Assembly: GCA_964583605.1 (NCBI GenBank)
Contig: CAZOWL010000004.1
Coordinates: 1-64,000 of the forward strand
Direction: 5' to 3'
Length of the DNA: 64,000 nt
Source of the DNA: CAZOWL01 sp964583605
GTDB lineage: Bacteria > Pseudomonadota > Gammaproteobacteria > Chromatiales > Chromatiaceae
How positions within the stretch are numbered: the first letter of the stretch is position 1; every line of letters starts with the position of its first letter. Below, in pieces: positions 61,267-64,000 of the stretch. A model generated the notes under the pieces. It was given only the letters and a program-made list of their open reading frames with translations. It was not told where the DNA came from and searched no databases. A program made the position numbers and the translations under genes.

Positions 61267-61322
61267 TGCCCGTCGCTTCTCCAGTTGCCTTGTGCAAGTG
61301 ATTGAAGTCGGCCTGCAGACGA

Positions 61323-62345
61323 TCAGGTAACGGCATGCGGGTCCCCGGGCTTCGCATCCGCGGCTGGTGCTCGGCTTGGCTCCGCCGCCGGCTCGGGTTG
61401 CGGCGCGGCCTCCGGTGCATGGGCCGCCCAGAATCGATCGAGGACGGCCGTGGTCTCGGGGAGTCGCTCCCAATGAGGCAGCCCAAGGGAGGGGGTAATC
61501 CGTTCCTCACGCCAGTCCGGGTGATCGGCAAGCAGTGCCGACAGACGCTCGAACCCGACGTAGGGATCGCGATCGCGGATGACGAGCACGGGCTGGGTAA
61601 GCTTGCTGTAGAGTTCGTCGCAGGCCGAGGCCGTGAAGAGCTGCCCCGACAGGAAATAGAGGGGGGCATGGTGGGCGCCGGGCTGGTGCGCAGTCGCGTA
61701 GGCGTAGTCGATATACTCCTCGGGGACCGGCCCGACGAAGGACTTGCTCATGAAGTAGCGGATGCTCCGCCGGGCGGCGACTAGCCGGAAGAGGGGCCCG
61801 CCCCAGAGCGGCACGCTGAGCGCCTTGTGTGCCCATTCGGTCAGCGCGCTCTGCCCGGTGGGCAGGCCGCGCCTGCTCAGCCCCGTCGGCGAGATCAGGG
61901 TGAGGGTCGCAAAGAGATCCGGCGCGCGCAGCGCCGCGCCGGCCGCGAATTCGCAGCCGAGCGACAGGGCCAGCGCATCGACGGGCCGTCCCACCGCACG
62001 GCTGACGAAATCGGCGATCGTCGCGCTGAACAGCCCTGGCGAATAGCGCCGGTCGCTGCGGTCCGAGAGGCCGAACCCGGGCAGATCGATGGCGTAGACG
62101 GGGCGCTGAGAGCGATAGTGCTCAAAGAGCGGCTTCAGCTCGAAGGCGCTCGGAGCCGCGTTGATCGCGTGAATGAGCACGAGCGGCCGACCCACATCAG
62201 GGCCATCGGTGTAGTAGCTCACGCGGATGCCGTCTTGCGTGACATGGTCGCGACGCGGCGCCGCAATCGCGTCCGCCAGCGGCACGAAGCGTCCCGCGGA
62301 GCCTCCATTGTGACGACTCGTCTCGCTGCCGATGGCTGGTGTCAT
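61323..62345 (-). CDS. Alpha/beta hydrolase
   Basis: 340 residues. Core fold motifs: RPLVLIHAINAAPSAFELKPL (oxyanion region), YAIDLPGFGLSDRSDRRYSP, and the nucleophile elbow ALSLGCEFA, where Cys or Ser usage should be noted: the elbow reads S-L-G-C. A His near the end is in PHWERLPETTAVLD. The C terminus is Pro/Ala-rich. Substrate unknown; no signal peptide. The ATG at 62345 has AGAGG upstream. It is divergent from cbiX. Confidence 0.82.
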   Translation of the reverse strand: MTPAIGSETSRHNGGSAGRFVPLADAIAAPRRDHVTQDGIRVSYYTDGPDVGRPLVLIHAINAAPSAFELKPLFEHYRSQRPVYAIDLPGFGLSDRSDRRYSPGLFSATIADFVSRAVGRPVDALALSLGCEFAAGAALRAPDLFATLTLISPTGLSRRGLPTGQSALTEWAHKALSVPLWGGPLFRLVAARRSIRYFMSKSFVGPVPEEYIDYAYATAHQPGAHHAPLYFLSGQLFTASACDELYSKLTQPVLVIRDRDPYVGFERLSALLADHPDWREERITPSLGLPHWERLPETTAVLDRFWAAHAPEAAPQPEPAAEPSRAPAADAKPGDPHAVT

Positions 62346-62704
62346 ACCGGGTACCTCTAGCCAATGATCATTTGAATTGCGGTGACAAGCCTTGCATCCG
62401 ACACAGGTCGTCGCCGACCCGGCCGCGCCTCTCGACGAGGCTCAGGGCCGCGTATGGTCGGAGCTCACCGCTGTTGTTGGGCGCTTGTATCAATTTTGCC
62501 GTTGTGACGGGCAGCAAGGCTACGCCCTTGCGTTGACGCGGTTCAAGCACTTGATGTCAACCCCAACGCCGATCCGCCTGCCGAGGGGCTTGATAGCGTT
62601 CAGTGTAAGCCTTATCGATGCCGGCGAAGGTAGCGATCAGCACCCCATCAAGGCGGCGCGTTCTGGGGCACGCTGCCGTCTCGCGCGATCGCCGAAGGAG
62701 TCCG
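62346..62704. other. Divergent gap between the hydrolase and cbiX
   Basis: 359 bp with no gene recognised. I see no cobalamin-riboswitch core here. An AAGGAG ribosome site for cbiX lies at its right end (62695-62700). Confidence 0.4.
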
Positions 62705-63661
62705 ATGCACCGAGGCCCGTATCCAATGCCACGAATTGCTACGCGGAAGCGAGCCATCCTACTCGTCGACAACGGCTCTTCCCGGCCCGGCTCGACCCGG
62801 CGCCTGCGCCAGCTTGCCGACGCGCTCGCCCGACGGATTGGCGAGCCGGTCTTCCCTGTATCGCTGCTGCACGCAGATAAGGTCCCGGCGGAAGAGCTCG
62901 ACGGTATCCCAGCGGATATCTTCCAACCCTTCCTCGGTCGACGTCTGGCCACCGGGGAGCGCCATTTCCTGGTCATCCCGCTCTTCTTCGGACTGAGCCG
63001 AGCGCTGACTGAGGCCATCCCAGCGTGGGCGGCGGCTCACCGCGAGACCTACGGTGCGTTCGACCTGCAGCTCGCGCCGCCGCTCTGTCCGCTACCCGCC
63101 GGCGAACCGCAGCTCGTCGAGATATTGCACCAGAATCTGATCCGCGCCTCGCAGCGCCACGGCGAAGAGGCCCGGTGTGTATTTCTCGTCGACCATGGCT
63201 CGCCCCTACCCGAGGTCACCGCCGTGCGCCACTGGCTCGCGAGCGCGCTGCGGGAGAGGCTGGGGACGACCGTCCGCCTCTCCGAGGCGGCGATGGAGCG
63301 CCGTCCCGGTGCTGAGTATGACTTCAATGGCGCGCGACTCGATGAGGCGCTCACGGGCCTGGCGGGTGACCCAGCGAACCGGCCCATATTCCTGCTGCCG
63401 CTGTTCCTGTCCGCCGGGCGCCATGCCGGGCCTGGTGGCGATATCGACGAGATCGTTGCGGCCGCCGAGCAGCGGCATCCGGGGCTGCGCATCCGCCAGG
63501 CCGAGCTGATTGGCAGCCACCCGGGTCTCATCGACATCCTGGCCGAGCGGGTCCTCGCTGCAGACGGCGCCAGCGGTGCTGGGTCTGGGGCCGTCGGAGC
63601 CGACCAGGATTCCCGGCTCCTTGGCTCCAGCTGCGATCCCAAACCGGCCATGGCGCAATAA
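62705..63661 (+). CDS. cbiX: Sirohydrochlorin cobaltochelatase/ferrochelatase, CbiX family
   Basis: 318 residues from the ATG at 62705 (AAGGAG four bases upstream; ATG at 62726 is possible). Two CbiX repeats: RAILLVDNGSSRPGSTRRLRQLAD with HFLVIPLFFGLS, and RCVFLVDHGSPLPEVTAVRHW with IFLLPLFLSAGRHAGPGGDI. The active His of the first repeat is replaced by Asn in VDNGS, while the second repeat keeps VDHGS and GRHAGPG. It inserts Co or Fe into sirohydrochlorin. In this organism it could supply siroheme for DsrAB. Confidence 0.86.
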   Translation: MHRGPYPMPRIATRKRAILLVDNGSSRPGSTRRLRQLADALARRIGEPVFPVSLLHADKVPAEELDGIPADIFQPFLGRRLATGERHFLVIPLFFGLSRALTEAIPAWAAAHRETYGAFDLQLAPPLCPLPAGEPQLVEILHQNLIRASQRHGEEARCVFLVDHGSPLPEVTAVRHWLASALRERLGTTVRLSEAAMERRPGAEYDFNGARLDEALTGLAGDPANRPIFLLPLFLSAGRHAGPGGDIDEIVAAAEQRHPGLRIRQAELIGSHPGLIDILAERVLAADGASGAGSGAVGADQDSRLLGSSCDPKPAMAQ

Positions 63662-63680
63662 CTTCGCAACAATCTCGTAC

Positions 63681-63710
63681 TTGTAGCGTTGAAAAACACG
63701 CGGTTATACT
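63681..63710 (+). promoter_or_regulatory. Possible sigma-70 promoter before argD
   Basis: TTGTAG at 63681 and TATACT at 63705 with an 18-base spacer. It lies between cbiX and a strong terminator-like hairpin, about 90 bp before the argD start. Confidence 0.5.
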
Positions 63711-63734
63711 GAAACGTCCTGGTCCAGGAGTCCG

Positions 63735-63768
63735 AGGCGGTTTCCGTCCACGAGGAACCGCCTTTTTT
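63735..63768 (+). terminator. Intrinsic terminator or attenuator between cbiX and argD
   Basis: AGGCGGTTTCC pairs with GGAACCGCCT around an eight-base loop, followed directly by six T. It would end the cbiX transcript. Because a promoter-like sequence lies just before it, it could also attenuate argD. Confidence 0.88.
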
Positions 63769-63797
63769 ATTTCGCGCAGCAGGGGGGTGCGAGCGAT

Positions 63798-64000
63798 ATG
63801 GGCCAACCCGTGATGTCGACCTACCAGCGATTGCCCGTGACCTTTGCCCGCGGCGAAGGGGTATGGCTGTGGGATACGGACGGCAAACGCTACCTGGATG
63901 CGCTCGCCGGCATTGCGGTCTGCGGGCTCGGACACGCCCATCCGGCCGTTCGTGAGGCCCTGTGCGAGCAGGCGGGGCGCCTGATCCATACCTCGAACCT
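63798..64000 (+). CDS. argD: Acetylornithine aminotransferase ArgD (5' part)
   Basis: Starts at the ATG at 63798 with AGGGGGG upstream and runs off the window. The visible 67 residues (MSTYQRLPVTFARGEGVWLWDTDGKRYLDALAGIAVCGLGHAHPAV) are the typical start of class-III aminotransferases of arginine synthesis. The pyridoxal-phosphate lysine lies beyond the edge. Confidence 0.93.
   Translation, partial: MGQPVMSTYQRLPVTFARGEGVWLWDTDGKRYLDALAGIAVCGLGHAHPAVREALCEQAGRLIHTSN

Noticed and set aside
1..64000. tRNA, rRNA or insertion sequence genes
   Set aside because: No cloverleaf, rRNA core or transposase was recognised by eye. A covariance-model scan would be needed to exclude a tRNA fully.

Overview
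The window comes from a purple sulfur bacterium, most likely a member of the Chromatiaceae (Gammaproteobacteria). The reasons are a complete reverse-type dsr operon in Allochromatium order, a molybdenum nif cluster with DraT/DraG control, a carotenoid-isomerase-like oxidoreductase, and high GC throughout. The species cannot be named from the sequence alone.

Layout. 0-6 kb: ampD, a DUF1631 protein translationally coupled to nadC, then a TPP riboswitch and thiC. 6-7.4 kb: an exported MsrA-thioredoxin-MsrB fusion on the minus strand. 7.5-15.3 kb: a compact minus-strand cassette (SapC, GAF/HlyD membrane protein, PqqD/M50 protease/HlyD protein, shortened SecA-like ATPase, small HlyD adaptor) that looks like a dedicated export or processing machine of undescribed type. 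15.4-16.9 kb: CrtISO-like FAD oxidoreductase. 17-30.4 kb: dsrABEFHCMKLJOPNR, all on the minus strand, for oxidation of stored sulfur; dsrS is not found after dsrR. 30.4-34.7 kb: a divergent plus-strand group with a TauD-like oxygenase, two unknown proteins, an orphan Cas6/Cmx6-like protein, a cysteine-free DsrC paralogue and OsmC. 35-39.3 kb: porin, PstS-like periplasmic protein, a decayed second porin 3' end and a GGDEF sensor.

39.3-52.8 kb is the nitrogen-fixation region. A minus-strand unit nifB-fdx-FprA flavoprotein-fdx-fdx-nifQ-draG and a plus-strand unit nifHDKT-fdx-nafY flank a DUF4124 gene and draT. Both units have good sigma-54 (-24/-12) promoters and NifA-type TGT-N10-ACA sites. 52.8-61.3 kb is an accessory stretch with unknown small proteins, a secreted GH31 alpha-glucosidase with a starch-binding domain, a segmental duplication and two broken antitoxin-like genes. 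61.3-64 kb holds an alpha/beta hydrolase, CbiX (sirohydrochlorin chelatase family) and the start of argD.

A 125-150 bp palindromic repeat occurs six times in full and once truncated, always between or at the edge of genes, including inside the dsr operon between dsrO and dsrP. How the genes fit together: Dsr proteins release electrons from stored sulfur, DsrN and perhaps CbiX serve the siroheme cofactor of DsrAB, and the nif ferredoxins and flavoprotein feed nitrogenase, which DraT/DraG switch off and on by ADP-ribosylation of NifH.
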